Source: Escherichia sp. MOD1-EC7003 (lineage in GTDB: Bacteria; Pseudomonadota; Gammaproteobacteria; Enterobacterales; Enterobacteriaceae). Taken from it: a stretch of 42,472 bases of DNA. The notes below the pieces were generated by a model. That model was not told where the DNA came from. It worked only from the letters and a program-made list of their open reading frames with translations, and ran no database searches. Numbering within the stretch: the first letter of the stretch is position 1; the number at the start of each line of letters is the position of its first letter. Made by a program: the position numbers and the translations under genes. The stretch covers positions 1 to 42,472 of the forward strand of contig NZ_PTRE01000051.1 in the NCBI RefSeq assembly GCF_002965065.1, in the 5' to 3' direction. Below, piece after piece: positions 33,964-42,472 of the stretch.

Positions 33964-35391
33964 TTGAAACGCTGGCCCGTTTTTCCCCGCTCATTACGAC
34001 AACTGGTAATGCTGGCATTTTTGCTGATTCTGCTGCCTCTGTTGGTGCTGGCATGGCAAGCCTGGCAAAGCCTGAATGCGCTTAGCGATCAGGCTGCTCT
34101 GGTTAACCGTACGACACTTATCGATGCCCGGCGCAGTGAAGCGATGACCAACGCGGCGTTGGAGATGGAGCGTAGCTACCGTCAGTATTGCGTGCTGGAC
34201 GACCCTACGCTTGCGAAGGTTTATCAAAGCCAGCGCAAGCGTTACAGCGAAATGCTTGATGCCCACGCAGGCGTACTGCCGGACGATAAACTTTACCAGG
34301 CATTGCGTCAGGATTTGAACAATCTGGCTCAACTTCAGTGTCACAACAGCGGTCCCGATGCTGCCGCCGCCGCGCGTCTTGAAGCCTTTGCCAGTGCCAA
34401 TACTGAAATGGTGCAGGCCACGCGCACAGTGATATTCTCTCGTGGGCAGCAGCTTCAGCGTGAAATCGCCGAACGTGGACAATATTTTGGTTGGCAATCG
34501 CTGGTGCTATTTCTGGTGAGTCTGGTGATGGTGCTACTTTTCACGCGGATGATTATCGGTCCGGTGAAAAATATCGAGCGCATGATCAACCGTCTGGGGG
34601 AGGGGCGTTCACTGGGCAATAGTGTCTCGTTTAGTGGACCGAGCGAGTTACGCTCGGTTGGGCAACGTATTCTTTGGCTAAGTGAGCGCCTGTCATGGCT
34701 GGAATCCCAACGCCATCAATTTTTAAGACATTTATCTCATGAATTAAAAACGCCACTGGCGAGTATGCGCGAGGGCACTGAATTACTGGCTGACCAGGTT
34801 GTCGGGCCGCTTACACCAGAGCAAAAAGAGGTGGTGAGCATTCTTGATAGCAGCAGCCGCAATTTGCAAAAACTGATCGAACAACTGCTTGATTACAACC
34901 GTAAACAGGCGGACGGTGCGGTGGAACTGGAGAATGTGGAGATCACTCCGCTGGTGGAGACAGTGGTTTCTGCTCATAGCCTGCCCGCACGGGCTAAAAT
35001 GATGCATACCGACGTCGACCTCAAAGCAACAGCTTGCCTGGCAGAGCCAATGCTGCTGATGAGCGTACTGGATAATCTTTACTCCAATGCGGTGCACTAC
35101 GGGGCTGAATCCGGTAACATTTACCTTCGCAGTAGTTTACATGGCGCGCGTGTTTATATTGATGTCATCAATACAGGCACGCCCGTTCCGCAAGAGGAAC
35201 GCGCCATGATCTTCGAGCCCTTTTTTCAGGGAAGCCACCAGCGAAAAGGGGCGGTGAAGGGCAGCGGTCTGGGATTAAGCATTGCCAGGGATTGTATTCG
35301 CCGTATGCAGGGGGAACTGTATCTGGTCGACGAGAGCGGGCAGGACGTTTGCTTCCGCATTGAATTACCGTCGTCGAAAAACACGAAATAA
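33964..35391 (+). CDS. glrK: sensor histidine kinase GlrK (QseE)
   Basis: A 475-residue inner-membrane sensor kinase. The first transmembrane helix (about 10-32), a periplasmic helical domain and a second helix (about 175-195) lead into HAMP, then the dimerisation domain with phospho-acceptor His259 (RHLSHELKTPLASM). The ATPase domain has the N box (LLMSVLDNLYSNAVHYG) and G box (GSGLGLSIARD). It phosphorylates GlrR; in pathogenic strains it is also described as QseE, responding to epinephrine, sulfate and phosphate. The start is a TTG at 33964. It is the first gene of glrK-qseG-glrR. Confidence 0.94.
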   Translation: MKRWPVFPRSLRQLVMLAFLLILLPLLVLAWQAWQSLNALSDQAALVNRTTLIDARRSEAMTNAALEMERSYRQYCVLDDPTLAKVYQSQRKRYSEMLDAHAGVLPDDKLYQALRQDLNNLAQLQCHNSGPDAAAAARLEAFASANTEMVQATRTVIFSRGQQLQREIAERGQYFGWQSLVLFLVSLVMVLLFTRMIIGPVKNIERMINRLGEGRSLGNSVSFSGPSELRSVGQRILWLSERLSWLESQRHQFLRHLSHELKTPLASMREGTELLADQVVGPLTPEQKEVVSILDSSSRNLQKLIEQLLDYNRKQADGAVELENVEITPLVETVVSAHSLPARAKMMHTDVDLKATACLAEPMLLMSVLDNLYSNAVHYGAESGNIYLRSSLHGARVYIDVINTGTPVPQEERAMIFEPFFQGSHQRKGAVKGSGLGLSIARDCIRRMQGELYLVDESGQDVCFRIELPSSKNTK

Positions 35392-35556
35392 CGTTAAGAG
35401 CCTATCCCATTAGGCTATTTAATTTGCCAGTTCGGCTGCGGGTAAGTGCTCGAAATCCTCACGTACGACGTGTACGCTCCGGTTTCTCCGCGCTGTCCGT
35501 GTCCAAACTGCCTGCAACAATTACGCCCACTGGGAAAGGCTTTAAGTCTGGTGAAT

Positions 35557-36270
35557 ATGCGACACATTTTTCAACGATTATTGTCCCGACGGCTGTGGCT
35601 GGCAGGGCTACCATGTCTGGCATTGCTGGGTTGCGTGCAGACTCACAATAAGCCAGCTATTGATACGCCAGCAGAAGAAAAAATTCCGGTTTATCAACTG
35701 GCTGACTATCTTTCTACTGAATGTGGCGATATCTGGGCGCTGCAAGGTAAATCAACAGAAACCAATCCGCTTTACTGGCTGCGGGCGATGGATTGTGCTG
35801 ATCGTTTAATGCCTGCGCAGTCGCGTCAGCAAGCCCGCCAATATGACAACGTCAGCTGGCAAAATACCTTTAAACAAGGGATTTTGCTCTCCGATGCCAA
35901 AATTACGCCGTATGAGCGCCGCCAGCTGGTCGCGCGCATTGATGCGCTAAGTACCGAGATCCCGGCACAGGTTCGCCCGCTGTATCAACTCTGGCGCGAC
36001 GGTCAGGCGCTGCAACTGCAACTGGCAGAAGAGCGCCAACGCTACAGCAAACTCCAGCAGTCCAGTGACAGCGAGCTGGATACTTTGCGCCAGCAACATC
36101 ATGTTCTACAGCAGCAACTGGAACTCACCACCCGCAAGCTGGAAAACCTGACCGATATTGAACGTCAGCTCTCGACTCGCAAACCGGCTGGAAATTTCTC
36201 GCCGGATACGCCGCACGAGAGTGAAAAGCCCGCGTCATCCACCCATGAGGTCACTCCTGATGAGCCATAA
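35557..36270 (+). CDS. qseG: outer-membrane lipoprotein QseG (YfhG)
   Basis: A 237-residue lipoprotein. The signal peptide ends at the lipobox LALLGC. The mature part has a helical domain and a long coiled-coil stretch (about 155-210, rich in glutamine and leucine: LAEERQRYSKLQQSSDSELD). QseG contacts the periplasmic part of the kinase QseE/GlrK and is needed for its activity; it was also reported to affect type III effector translocation in EHEC. I chose the ATG at 35557 so that the signal peptide is N-terminal. Its end overlaps glrR by 11 bases. Confidence 0.9.
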   Translation: MRHIFQRLLSRRLWLAGLPCLALLGCVQTHNKPAIDTPAEEKIPVYQLADYLSTECGDIWALQGKSTETNPLYWLRAMDCADRLMPAQSRQQARQYDNVSWQNTFKQGILLSDAKITPYERRQLVARIDALSTEIPAQVRPLYQLWRDGQALQLQLAEERQRYSKLQQSSDSELDTLRQQHHVLQQQLELTTRKLENLTDIERQLSTRKPAGNFSPDTPHESEKPASSTHEVTPDEP

Positions 36271-37594
36271 ACCTGCGCATTTATTATTGGTCGATGACGA
36301 TCCGGGATTGCTGAAACTGCTTGGCCTGCGTCTGACCAGCGAAGGCTATAGTGTGGTCACGGCAGAAAGTGGTGCTGAAGGATTACGGGTACTGAATCGC
36401 GAAAAAGTAGATTTAGTCATCAGCGACCTGCGGATGGATGAAATGGACGGTATGCAGCTGTTTGCTGAAATCCAGAAAGTGCAGCCGGGAATGCCAGTAA
36501 TTATTCTTACCGCACATGGTTCCATTCCCGATGCGGTTGCGGCAACACAGCAGGGCGTATTCAGTTTCCTCACCAAGCCTGTCGATAAAGATGCGCTATA
36601 TCAGGCAATTGACGATGCGCTGGAACAATCCGCGCCTGCTACCGACGAACGCTGGCGTGAGGCGATTGTCACCCGCAGCCCGCTGATGCTGCGTTTGCTG
36701 GAACAGGCGCGGCTGGTGGCGCAATCAGACGTTAGCGTTTTGATTAACGGTCAGAGCGGCACCGGGAAAGAGATTTTTGCTCAGGCTATCCACAATGCCA
36801 GCCCGCGCAACAGCAAACCATTTATCGCTATTAACTGTGGCGCATTACCCGAGCAATTGCTGGAGTCGGAGCTGTTTGGTCATGCGCGTGGCGCGTTTAC
36901 TGGCGCTGTCAGCAATCGCGAAGGTTTATTCCAGGCGGCAGAAGGCGGTACGCTATTTCTCGATGAGATTGGCGATATGCCCGCACCGTTGCAGGTCAAA
37001 CTGCTGCGCGTGTTGCAGGAGCGTAAAGTGCGCCCGCTGGGCAGCAACCGCGATATTGATATCGACGTGCGGATTATTTCTGCCACTCACCGCGACCTGC
37101 CAAAAGCGATGACGCGCGGGGAATTCCGCGAAGATCTTTATTACCGCCTCAACGTTGTCAGCCTGAAAATTCCGGCACTGGTGGAACGCACTGAAGACAT
37201 TCCGCTACTGGCAAATCACTTGTTGCGCCGAGCTGCAGAGCGACATAAACCGTTTGTCCGCGCGTTCTCCACCGATGCGATGAAACGCCTGATGACCGCA
37301 ACCTGGCCGGGCAATGTGCGCCAGTTGGTCAACGTGATTGAACAGTGCGTGGCGCTGACATCATCTCCGGTGATTAGTGATGCGCTGGTGGAGCAGGCGC
37401 TGGAGGGAGAAAACACGGTGCTGCCAACCTTTGTTGAGGCGCGTAATCAGTTTGAACTCAACTACTTGCGCAAGCTGCTGCAAATCACTAAAGGCAACGT
37501 CACCCATGCGGCGAGAATGGCGGGGCGCAACCGGACAGAATTTTATAAACTGCTTTCCCGACACGAGCTGGATGCAAACGATTTCAAGGAATGA
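36260..37594 (+). CDS. glrR: sigma-54-dependent response regulator GlrR (QseF)
   Basis: A 444-residue NtrC-type activator. The receiver domain (1-~120) has the phosphorylation site Asp56 in [11 protein letters not shown]. The central AAA+ domain has Walker A GQSGTGKE, the sigma-54 contact loop GAFTGA (211-216) and Walker B LFLDEIGD. The C-terminal helix-turn-helix is [19 protein letters not shown]. It activates glmY through the TGTC-N10-GACA sites seen at 33526 and 33589. The start overlaps the qseG end by 11 bp; glnB follows after 60 bp. Confidence 0.96.
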   Translation: MSHKPAHLLLVDDDPGLLKLLGLRLTSEGYSVVTAESGAEGLRVLNREKVDLVISDLRMDEMDGMQLFAEIQKVQPGMPVIILTAHGSIPDAVAATQQGVFSFLTKPVDKDALYQAIDDALEQSAPATDERWREAIVTRSPLMLRLLEQARLVAQSDVSVLINGQSGTGKEIFAQAIHNASPRNSKPFIAINCGALPEQLLESELFGHARGAFTGAVSNREGLFQAAEGGTLFLDEIGDMPAPLQVKLLRVLQERKVRPLGSNRDIDIDVRIISATHRDLPKAMTRGEFREDLYYRLNVVSLKIPALVERTEDIPLLANHLLRRAAERHKPFVRAFSTDAMKRLMTATWPGNVRQLVNVIEQCVALTSSPVISDALVEQALEGENTVLPTFVEARNQFELNYLRKLLQITKGNVTHAARMAGRNRTEFYKLLSRHELDANDFKE

Positions 37595-37618
37595 ATTGGC
37601 GTTATGTGTTACGTTTAG

Positions 37619-37993
<375 letters not shown>

Positions 37994-38003
37994 ACCGCGT
38001 CAG

Positions 38004-38033
38004 GGTTGCCGGATGTTTCCATCCGGCAACATC
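38004..38033. terminator. hairpin between glnB and hmp
   Basis: GTTGCCGGATG, loop TTTC, CATCCGGCAAC is a perfect palindrome between the convergent glnB and hmp. It resembles half a REP element and lacks a T-run, so termination in either direction is likely but not certain. Confidence 0.6.
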
Positions 38034-38036
38034 AAA

Positions 38037-39227
38037 TCACAGCACCTTATGTGGGCCAAAGCATTCGTAATGAATGTTTTCCTGCTTGACGCCCAGATCC
38101 ACTAACTGTTTCGCCGCAAACTGCATGAAGCCAACCGGGCCGCAGAGATAGAACTGCATTGCCGGATCGCTGAACGTACCTTCCAGTTTGCTCAAATCCA
38201 TCAGACCTTCGCTATCAAACTGACCTTTAGCGCGATCGGCTTCGCTTGGCTGACGATACCAGGTGTGCGCGGTAAAGCGCGGCAGTGATTGCCCCAGTTC
38301 CTTAACTTCATCAGCAAAGGCATGAACATCGCCATTTTCTGCCGCATGGAACCAGTTCACCTGGGCGCTATGGCCTGCTTTTGCCAGTGTATCGAGCATT
38401 GCCAGCATTGGCGTTTGACCGACACCGGCAGAGATTAACGTCACTGGCGTGTCATCCGCGATAGCCATAAAGAAATCACCTGCTGGCGCTACCAGCTTCA
38501 CGACATCGCCAACATTGGCGTGATTGTGCAGCCAGTTGGATACCTGCCCACCCTCTTCGCGTTTCACCGCAATACGATAGCCTTTGCCATCCGGTTTGCG
38601 AGTCAAAGAGTACTGACGAATTTCCTGATGTGGGAAACCTTCCGGCTTCAGCCAGACGCCGAGATATTGTCCCGGACGGTATTCCACCACCGCGCCACCG
38701 TCGACCGGTTCCAGTTCGAAGCTGGTGATCAGTGCGCTGCGCGGTGTTTTAGCCACAATGCGAAAATCCCGCGTGCCTTCCCAGCCACCGGCTTTGCTGG
38801 CGTTTTCGTTATAGATTTCCGCCTCGCGATTGATAAACACATTTGCCAGTACGCCATAGGCTTTACCCCACGCGTCCAGCACTTCCTGGCCTGGACTGAA
38901 CATTTCGTCCAGCGTTGCCAGCAAGTGTTCGCCGACGATGTTGTACTGTTCCGGTTTGATCTGGAAGCTGGTGTGTTTTTGAGCGATTTTTTCTACCGCA
39001 GGCAGCAGTGCAGGTAGGTTTTCGATATTGCTGGCGTAGGCGGCAATGGCGTTAAACAAGGCTTCACGTTGATCGCCATTGCGCTGGTTACTCATATTAA
39101 AAATTTCTTTGAGTTCTGGGTTATGAGTAAACATACGGTCGTAGAAGTGGGCGGTTAATTTTGGCCCTGTTTCCACCAGTAAAGGGATAGTGGCTTTTAC
39201 TGTAGCGATGGTTTGAGCGTCAAGCAT
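38037..39227 (-). CDS. hmp: flavohemoglobin (nitric oxide dioxygenase)
   Basis: A 396-residue cytoplasmic enzyme that turns nitric oxide and oxygen into nitrate using NAD(P)H, protecting against host nitrosative stress. The N-terminal globin domain (about 1-140) contains the haem-ligand region [12 protein letters not shown]. The FAD domain has RQYSLT. The NAD domain has [10 protein letters not shown] and ends with [10 protein letters not shown]. The ATG at 39227 follows AAGGAAGATCAT. An NsrR operator lies on its promoter. It is divergent from glyA. Confidence 0.97.
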   Translation of the reverse strand: MLDAQTIATVKATIPLLVETGPKLTAHFYDRMFTHNPELKEIFNMSNQRNGDQREALFNAIAAYASNIENLPALLPAVEKIAQKHTSFQIKPEQYNIVGEHLLATLDEMFSPGQEVLDAWGKAYGVLANVFINREAEIYNENASKAGGWEGTRDFRIVAKTPRSALITSFELEPVDGGAVVEYRPGQYLGVWLKPEGFPHQEIRQYSLTRKPDGKGYRIAVKREEGGQVSNWLHNHANVGDVVKLVAPAGDFFMAIADDTPVTLISAGVGQTPMLAMLDTLAKAGHSAQVNWFHAAENGDVHAFADEVKELGQSLPRFTAHTWYRQPSEADRAKGQFDSEGLMDLSKLEGTFSDPAMQFYLCGPVGFMQFAAKQLVDLGVKQENIHYECFGPHKVL

Positions 39228-39254
39228 ATGATCTTCCTTTTTGCATCTAAATTG

Positions 39255-39299
39255 ATGTATATCAAATGCATCTTATAGAAAATAACCCTGTAATGTAAA
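39255..39299 (-). promoter_or_regulatory. hmp promoter with NsrR operator
   Basis: On the minus strand, -35 TTTACA (39294-39299) and -10 TATAAG (39272-39277) are 16 bp apart. The NsrR-type sequence AAGATGCATTTGATATACAT (39255-39274) begins at the -10. A further AGATGCAA half-motif lies at 39241-39248. NsrR, a nitric-oxide-sensing iron-sulfur repressor, should block this promoter until nitric oxide is present. Confidence 0.8.
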
Positions 39300-39552
39300 T
39301 GGTTCTTTGGTGTTTTTTAGAAAGAATGTGATGAAGTGAAAAATTTGCATCACAAACCTGAAAAGAAATCCGTTTCCGGTTGCAAGCTCTTCATTCTCCA
39401 AAGCCTTGCGTAGCTTGAAGGTAATCGTTTGCGTAAATTCCTTTGTCAAGACCTGTTATCGCACAATGATTCGGTTATACTGTTCGCCGTTGTCCAACAG
39501 GACTGCCTATAAAGGCCAAAAATTTTATTGTTAGCTGAGTCAGGAGATGCGG
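39300..39552 (+). promoter_or_regulatory. glyA control region with PurR box
   Basis: AGGTAATCGTTTGCGT (39419-39434) matches the known PurR operator of glyA. A -10 TATACT lies at 39476-39481 with a weak -35 (CTGTTA, 39453-39458), which fits an activator-dependent promoter; MetR is the known activator but I could not fix its sites by eye. The leader continues to the glyA start with CAGGAG as ribosome binding site. Confidence 0.75.
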
Positions 39553-40806
39553 ATGTTAAAGCGTGAAATGAACATTGCCGATTATGATGCCGAACTGTGG
39601 CAGGCTATGGAGCAGGAAAAAGTACGTCAGGAAGAGCACATCGAACTGATCGCCTCCGAAAACTACACCAGCCCGCGCGTAATGCAGGCGCAGGGTTCTC
39701 AGCTGACCAACAAATATGCTGAAGGTTATCCGGGTAAACGCTACTACGGCGGTTGCGAGTATGTTGATATCGTTGAACAATTGGCGATCGATCGCGCGAA
39801 GGAACTGTTCGGCGCTGACTACGCTAACGTCCAGCCGCACTCCGGCTCCCAGGCTAACTTTGCGGTCTACACCGCGCTGCTGGAACCCGGCGACACCGTT
39901 CTGGGTATGAACCTGGCGCATGGCGGTCACCTGACTCACGGCTCTCCGGTTAACTTCTCCGGTAAACTGTACAACATCGTTCCTTACGGCATCGATGCTA
40001 CCGGTCATATCGACTACGCTGATCTGGAAAAACAAGCCAAAGAACACAAACCGAAAATGATTATCGGTGGCTTCTCTGCATATTCCGGCGTGGTTGACTG
40101 GGCGAAAATGCGTGAAATCGCTGACAGCATCGGTGCTTACCTGTTCGTTGATATGGCGCACGTTGCGGGCCTGGTTGCTGCTGGCGTCTACCCGAATCCA
40201 GTTCCTCATGCTCACGTAGTGACTACCACCACTCACAAAACCCTGGCGGGCCCGCGCGGCGGCCTGATCCTGGCGAAAGGCGGTAGCGAAGAACTGTACA
40301 AAAAACTGAACTCTGCCGTTTTCCCTGGTGGTCAGGGCGGTCCGTTGATGCACGTAATCGCCGGTAAAGCGGTTGCTCTGAAAGAAGCGATGGAGCCTGA
40401 ATTCAAAACTTACCAGCAGCAGGTCGCGAAAAACGCCAAAGCGATGGTAGAAGTGTTCCTCGAGCGCGGCTACAAAGTGGTTTCTGGCGGTACTGATAAC
40501 CACCTGTTCCTGGTTGATCTGGTTGATAAAAACCTGACCGGTAAAGAAGCAGACGCAGCTCTGGGCCGTGCCAACATCACCGTTAACAAAAACAGCGTAC
40601 CAAACGATCCGAAGAGCCCGTTTGTGACCTCCGGTATTCGCGTGGGTACTCCGGCGATTACGCGTCGTGGTTTCAAAGAAGCTGAAGCGAAAGAACTGGC
40701 TGGCTGGATGTGTGACGTGCTGGACAGCATCAATGATGAAGCCGTTATCGAGCGCATCAAAGGTAAAGTTCTCGATATCTGCGCACGTTACCCGGTTTAC
40801 GCATAA
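39553..40806 (+). CDS. glyA: serine hydroxymethyltransferase
   Basis: A 417-residue PLP enzyme that converts serine and tetrahydrofolate to glycine and 5,10-methylenetetrahydrofolate, the main source of one-carbon units for purines, thymidylate and methionine. The PLP lysine is Lys229 in [14 protein letters not shown], and GGHLTHG and YSGVVDW line the active site. The ATG at 39553 gives the K-12 length; another in-frame start is two codons upstream. Codon use is strongly optimised, as for a highly expressed gene. PurR control ties it to purL in this same window. Confidence 0.98.
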
Positions 40807-40843
40807 GCGAAACGGTTATTTGCTGACAACGTGCTCGTTGTTC

Positions 40844-40944
40844 ATGTCGGATACGGCGTGAACGCCTTATTTGGCCTACAAAACATTGCAAATTCAATAT
40901 ATTGCAATCTCCGTGTAGGCCTGATAAGCGTAGCGCATCAGGCA
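40844..40944. repeat. BIME after glyA
   Basis: Two opposed REP units, ATGTCGGATACGGCG...TTATTTGGCCTAC (40844-40879) and GTAGGCCTGATAAGCG...ATCAGGCA (40915-40944), flank the AT-rich core TTGCAAATTCAATATATTGC. The arrangement and core are nearly the same as in the BIME at 11670-11770. Confidence 0.85.
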
Positions 40945-40965
40945 ATCTTACATTTGTGATCATCG

Positions 40966-40993
40966 CAAGGCTTCCTTCGGGAAGCCTTTCTAC
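40966..40993 (+). terminator. terminator of glyA
   Basis: AAGGCTTCC, loop TTCG, GGAAGCCTT followed by TCT. It is a very stable UUCG tetraloop hairpin with a short U tail. Confidence 0.8.
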
Positions 40994-41294
40994 GTTATCG
41001 CGTCATCAAATCTGACGTAATTGCGCTTCAACTGTTATGGTGGTGGATCTGTTGATTGTTAATTCACTATGTCTTGTTAATATTGAGGGCACCATGACAC
41101 CAGTAAAAGGGTGACAAGAGCGCGTTGAGATCCCGAGCTATGAACCATTAGTGGCGATGTTACCGGTTGATCACCCTTTAGTGCTTGCGAACTGGCGTTA
41201 CAGACATCAGGAAGCAGGCTCGAATATTCTTACTATTCAACTTGCACCAACATTCGATTAACCCCAGACTAACGCCTCCTGACGGGAGGGACTC
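40994..41294. other. gene-poor scar between glyA and hcaT
   Basis: No intact gene is visible. An open frame at 41115-41261 has LysR-like sequence (see its own entry). The rest is AT-rich and unremarkable, with a GGGAGGG ribosome binding site just before hcaT. In K-12, as I remember it, the yph genes and the hca operon lie between glyA and hcaT, so a deletion junction is probably within about 40994-41110. Confidence 0.55.
41115..41261 (+). pseudogene. LysR-type regulator fragment, possibly hcaR remnant
   Basis: A 48-codon open stretch without a proper start, preceded in frame by a TGA, encodes EPLVAMLPVDHPL. This resembles a strand-loop in LysR effector domains and DEPLVVVLPVDHPLA that I recall in HcaR. 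A later NILTIQL might match another HcaR segment after an internal deletion. hcaR lies just upstream of hcaT in K-12, on the same strand. The match is short and from memory, so identity is uncertain; it may be another LysR gene. Confidence 0.4.
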
Positions 41295-42434
41295 ATGGTT
41301 TTGCAATCCACGCGCTGGTTGGCGCTCGGCTATTTCACATACTTTTTTAGCTACGGCATTTTTCTACCTTTCTGGAGCGTCTGGCTTAAGGGAATTGGCT
41401 TAACGCCAGAAACCATCGGCCTGTTATTGGGGGCGGGTCTGGTTGCCCGTTTCCTCGGGAGTTTGCTTATCGCGCCCCGCGTTAGTGATCCTTCCCGCCT
41501 GATTTCTGCCTTGCGTGTTCTGGCACTGCTGACACTTCTCTTTGCTGTCGCCTTCTGGGCGGGGGGGCACGTAGCGTGGCTAATGGTGGTGATGATTGGC
41601 TTTAACCTCTTTTTCTCACCACTGGTACCGTTGACCGATGCACTGGCGAATACGTGGCAAAAGCAGTTCCCGCTTGATTACGGCAAAGTACGATTGTGGG
41701 GCTCGGTGGCGTTTGTCATTGGCTCGGCGCTGACGGGCAAACTGGTCACTCTGTTTGATTATCGGGTGATCCTCGCGCTGTTGACGTTGGGAGTGGCGTC
41801 CATGCTGCTCGGCTTTCTCATTCGTCCGACGATTCTGCCACAAGGGGCAAGCCGTCAGCAGGAGAGCACCGGTTGGCCAGCGTGGTTGGCGCTGGTCCAC
41901 CAGAACTGGCGCTTTCTGGCCTGCGTTTGTTTATTGCAGGGGGCGCATGCGGCCTATTACGGTTTTAGCGCCATTTACTGGCAGTCTGCTGGCTACTCGG
42001 CCTCGGCGGTGGGTTATTTGTGGTCGCTGGGCGTGGTGGCAGAAGTCATTATCTTTGCGCTGAGTAATAAACTTTTCCGTCGTTGTAGTGCACGCGATAT
42101 GCTGTTGATTTCGGCGATTTGCGGCGTAGTGCGCTGGGGCATTATGGGAGCAACTACGGCGTTGCCGTGGTTGATAGTGGTGCAAATTCTGCATTGCGGC
42201 ACCTTCACGATCTGCCACCTGGCGGCCATGCGCTATATTGCCGCCCGCCAGGGTAGCGAAGTCATCCGTTTACAGGCGGTTTACTCTGCTGTCGCGATGG
42301 GTGGCAGTATCGCCATCATGACCGTTTTCGCCGGTTTCCTGTATCAATATCTGGGCCACGGCGTGTTCTGGGTGATGGCGTTGGTGGCGCTTCCGGCAAT
42401 GTTTTTGCGCCCGAAAGTTGTTCCCTCATGCTGA
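41295..42434 (+). CDS. hcaT: putative 3-phenylpropionate transporter HcaT
   Basis: A 379-residue inner-membrane protein of the major facilitator superfamily (PPP/nucleoside-proton-symporter-like group) with about 12 hydrophobic segments, proposed to import 3-phenylpropionate. The first segments (LALGYFTYFFSYGIFLPFW, ETIGLLLGAGLVARFLGSLL) and the LWGSVAFVIGSAL region fit the family. The ATG follows GGGAGGGACTC. The frame is complete, but the catabolic hca genes are missing next to it, so the transporter may have lost its partner pathway. Its end overlaps csiE by 9 bases in a convergent arrangement. Confidence 0.9.
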   Translation: MVLQSTRWLALGYFTYFFSYGIFLPFWSVWLKGIGLTPETIGLLLGAGLVARFLGSLLIAPRVSDPSRLISALRVLALLTLLFAVAFWAGGHVAWLMVVMIGFNLFFSPLVPLTDALANTWQKQFPLDYGKVRLWGSVAFVIGSALTGKLVTLFDYRVILALLTLGVASMLLGFLIRPTILPQGASRQQESTGWPAWLALVHQNWRFLACVCLLQGAHAAYYGFSAIYWQSAGYSASAVGYLWSLGVVAEVIIFALSNKLFRRCSARDMLLISAICGVVRWGIMGATTALPWLIVVQILHCGTFTICHLAAMRYIAARQGSEVIRLQAVYSAVAMGGSIAIMTVFAGFLYQYLGHGVFWVMALVALPAMFLRPKVVPSC

Positions 42435-42472
42435 TTCGAGCATTTTGCGGATCTGCTCCTGTTGATGTGTTG
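42426..42472 (-). CDS. csiE: stationary-phase protein CsiE, C-terminal end only
   Basis: The last 15 codons before a TGA on the minus strand read THQQEQIRKMLESA. The position and orientation next to hcaT match K-12 csiE, a carbon-starvation-inducible gene of unknown function with PRD-like domains. The rest lies beyond the window, so intactness cannot be judged. Confidence 0.6.
   Translation of the reverse strand, partial: THQQEQIRKMLESA

Noticed and set aside
39556-40503. 315-codon minus-strand open frame inside glyA
   Set aside because: Antisense shadow caused by the strong codon bias of glyA.

Overview
This window is a chromosomal segment of an Escherichia coli/Shigella-type enterobacterium. 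Almost every gene matches E. coli K-12 in order, length and sequence as I remember it: rrnG end, kgtP, yfiM, pssA, patZ, tapT, trxC, yfiF, ung, grcA, eamB, yfiE, srmB, trmN, nadB, rseD-rpoE-rseABC, lepA-lepB, rnc-era-recO-pdxJ-acpS, ohsC/shoB, yfhL, yfhH, pgpC, tadA, mltF, purL, glmY, glrK-qseG-glrR-glnB, hmp, glyA, hcaT, csiE. Three features argue for Shigella or enteroinvasive E. coli rather than a commensal. kgtP is destroyed by several deletions and a nonsense codon. nadB, a known Shigella antivirulence locus, is reduced to a 172-codon remnant. The yph and hca genes that lie between glyA and hcaT in K-12 are absent. All K-12 comparisons are from memory; no alignment was run.

Layout. 1-800: 23S rRNA 3' end, 5S rRNA, tandem rrn terminators and a REP element. 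797-1603: dead kgtP. 1600-7317 (minus): yfiM, phospholipid synthase pssA, protein acetyltransferase patZ, tRNA modifier tapT, thioredoxin 2. 7524-13156: yfiF, ung, FNR-controlled grcA, exporter eamB and divergent regulator yfiE, then a BIME palindrome and RNA helicase srmB. 13288-14536: trmN converging on the nadB remnant. 14791-17633: the sigma-E envelope-stress operon with its leader ORF rseD. 17831-24458: lepA-lepB, then rnc-era-recO-pdxJ-acpS, with an ERIC element lying between era and recO. 24459-25013: the shoB toxin/ohsC antitoxin-RNA pair. 25077-29199: ferredoxin yfhL, regulator yfhH, phosphatase pgpC, tRNA deaminase tadA and lytic transglycosylase mltF. 29460-33347: purL behind a PurR operator. 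33526-37993: the sRNA glmY with its sigma-54/GlrR control region, followed by the operon encoding its regulators (glrK-qseG-glrR) and glnB. 38037-42472: hmp, glyA, a gene-poor scar, hcaT and the end of csiE.

Themes. Envelope homeostasis is well represented (RpoE-RseABC, LepB, PssA, PgpC, MltF, GlrK-QseG-GlrR-GlmY). So are RNA processing and modification (Rnc, Era, SrmB, TapT, TrmN, TadA) and one-carbon/purine metabolism under PurR (purL, glyA). I found no CRISPR array, prophage, insertion sequence or novel defence system. The most interesting signals are the pattern of gene decay, the small or overlapping elements too short for ordinary gene calling (rseD, shoB, ohsC, glmY), and the repeat elements lying in operon gaps.
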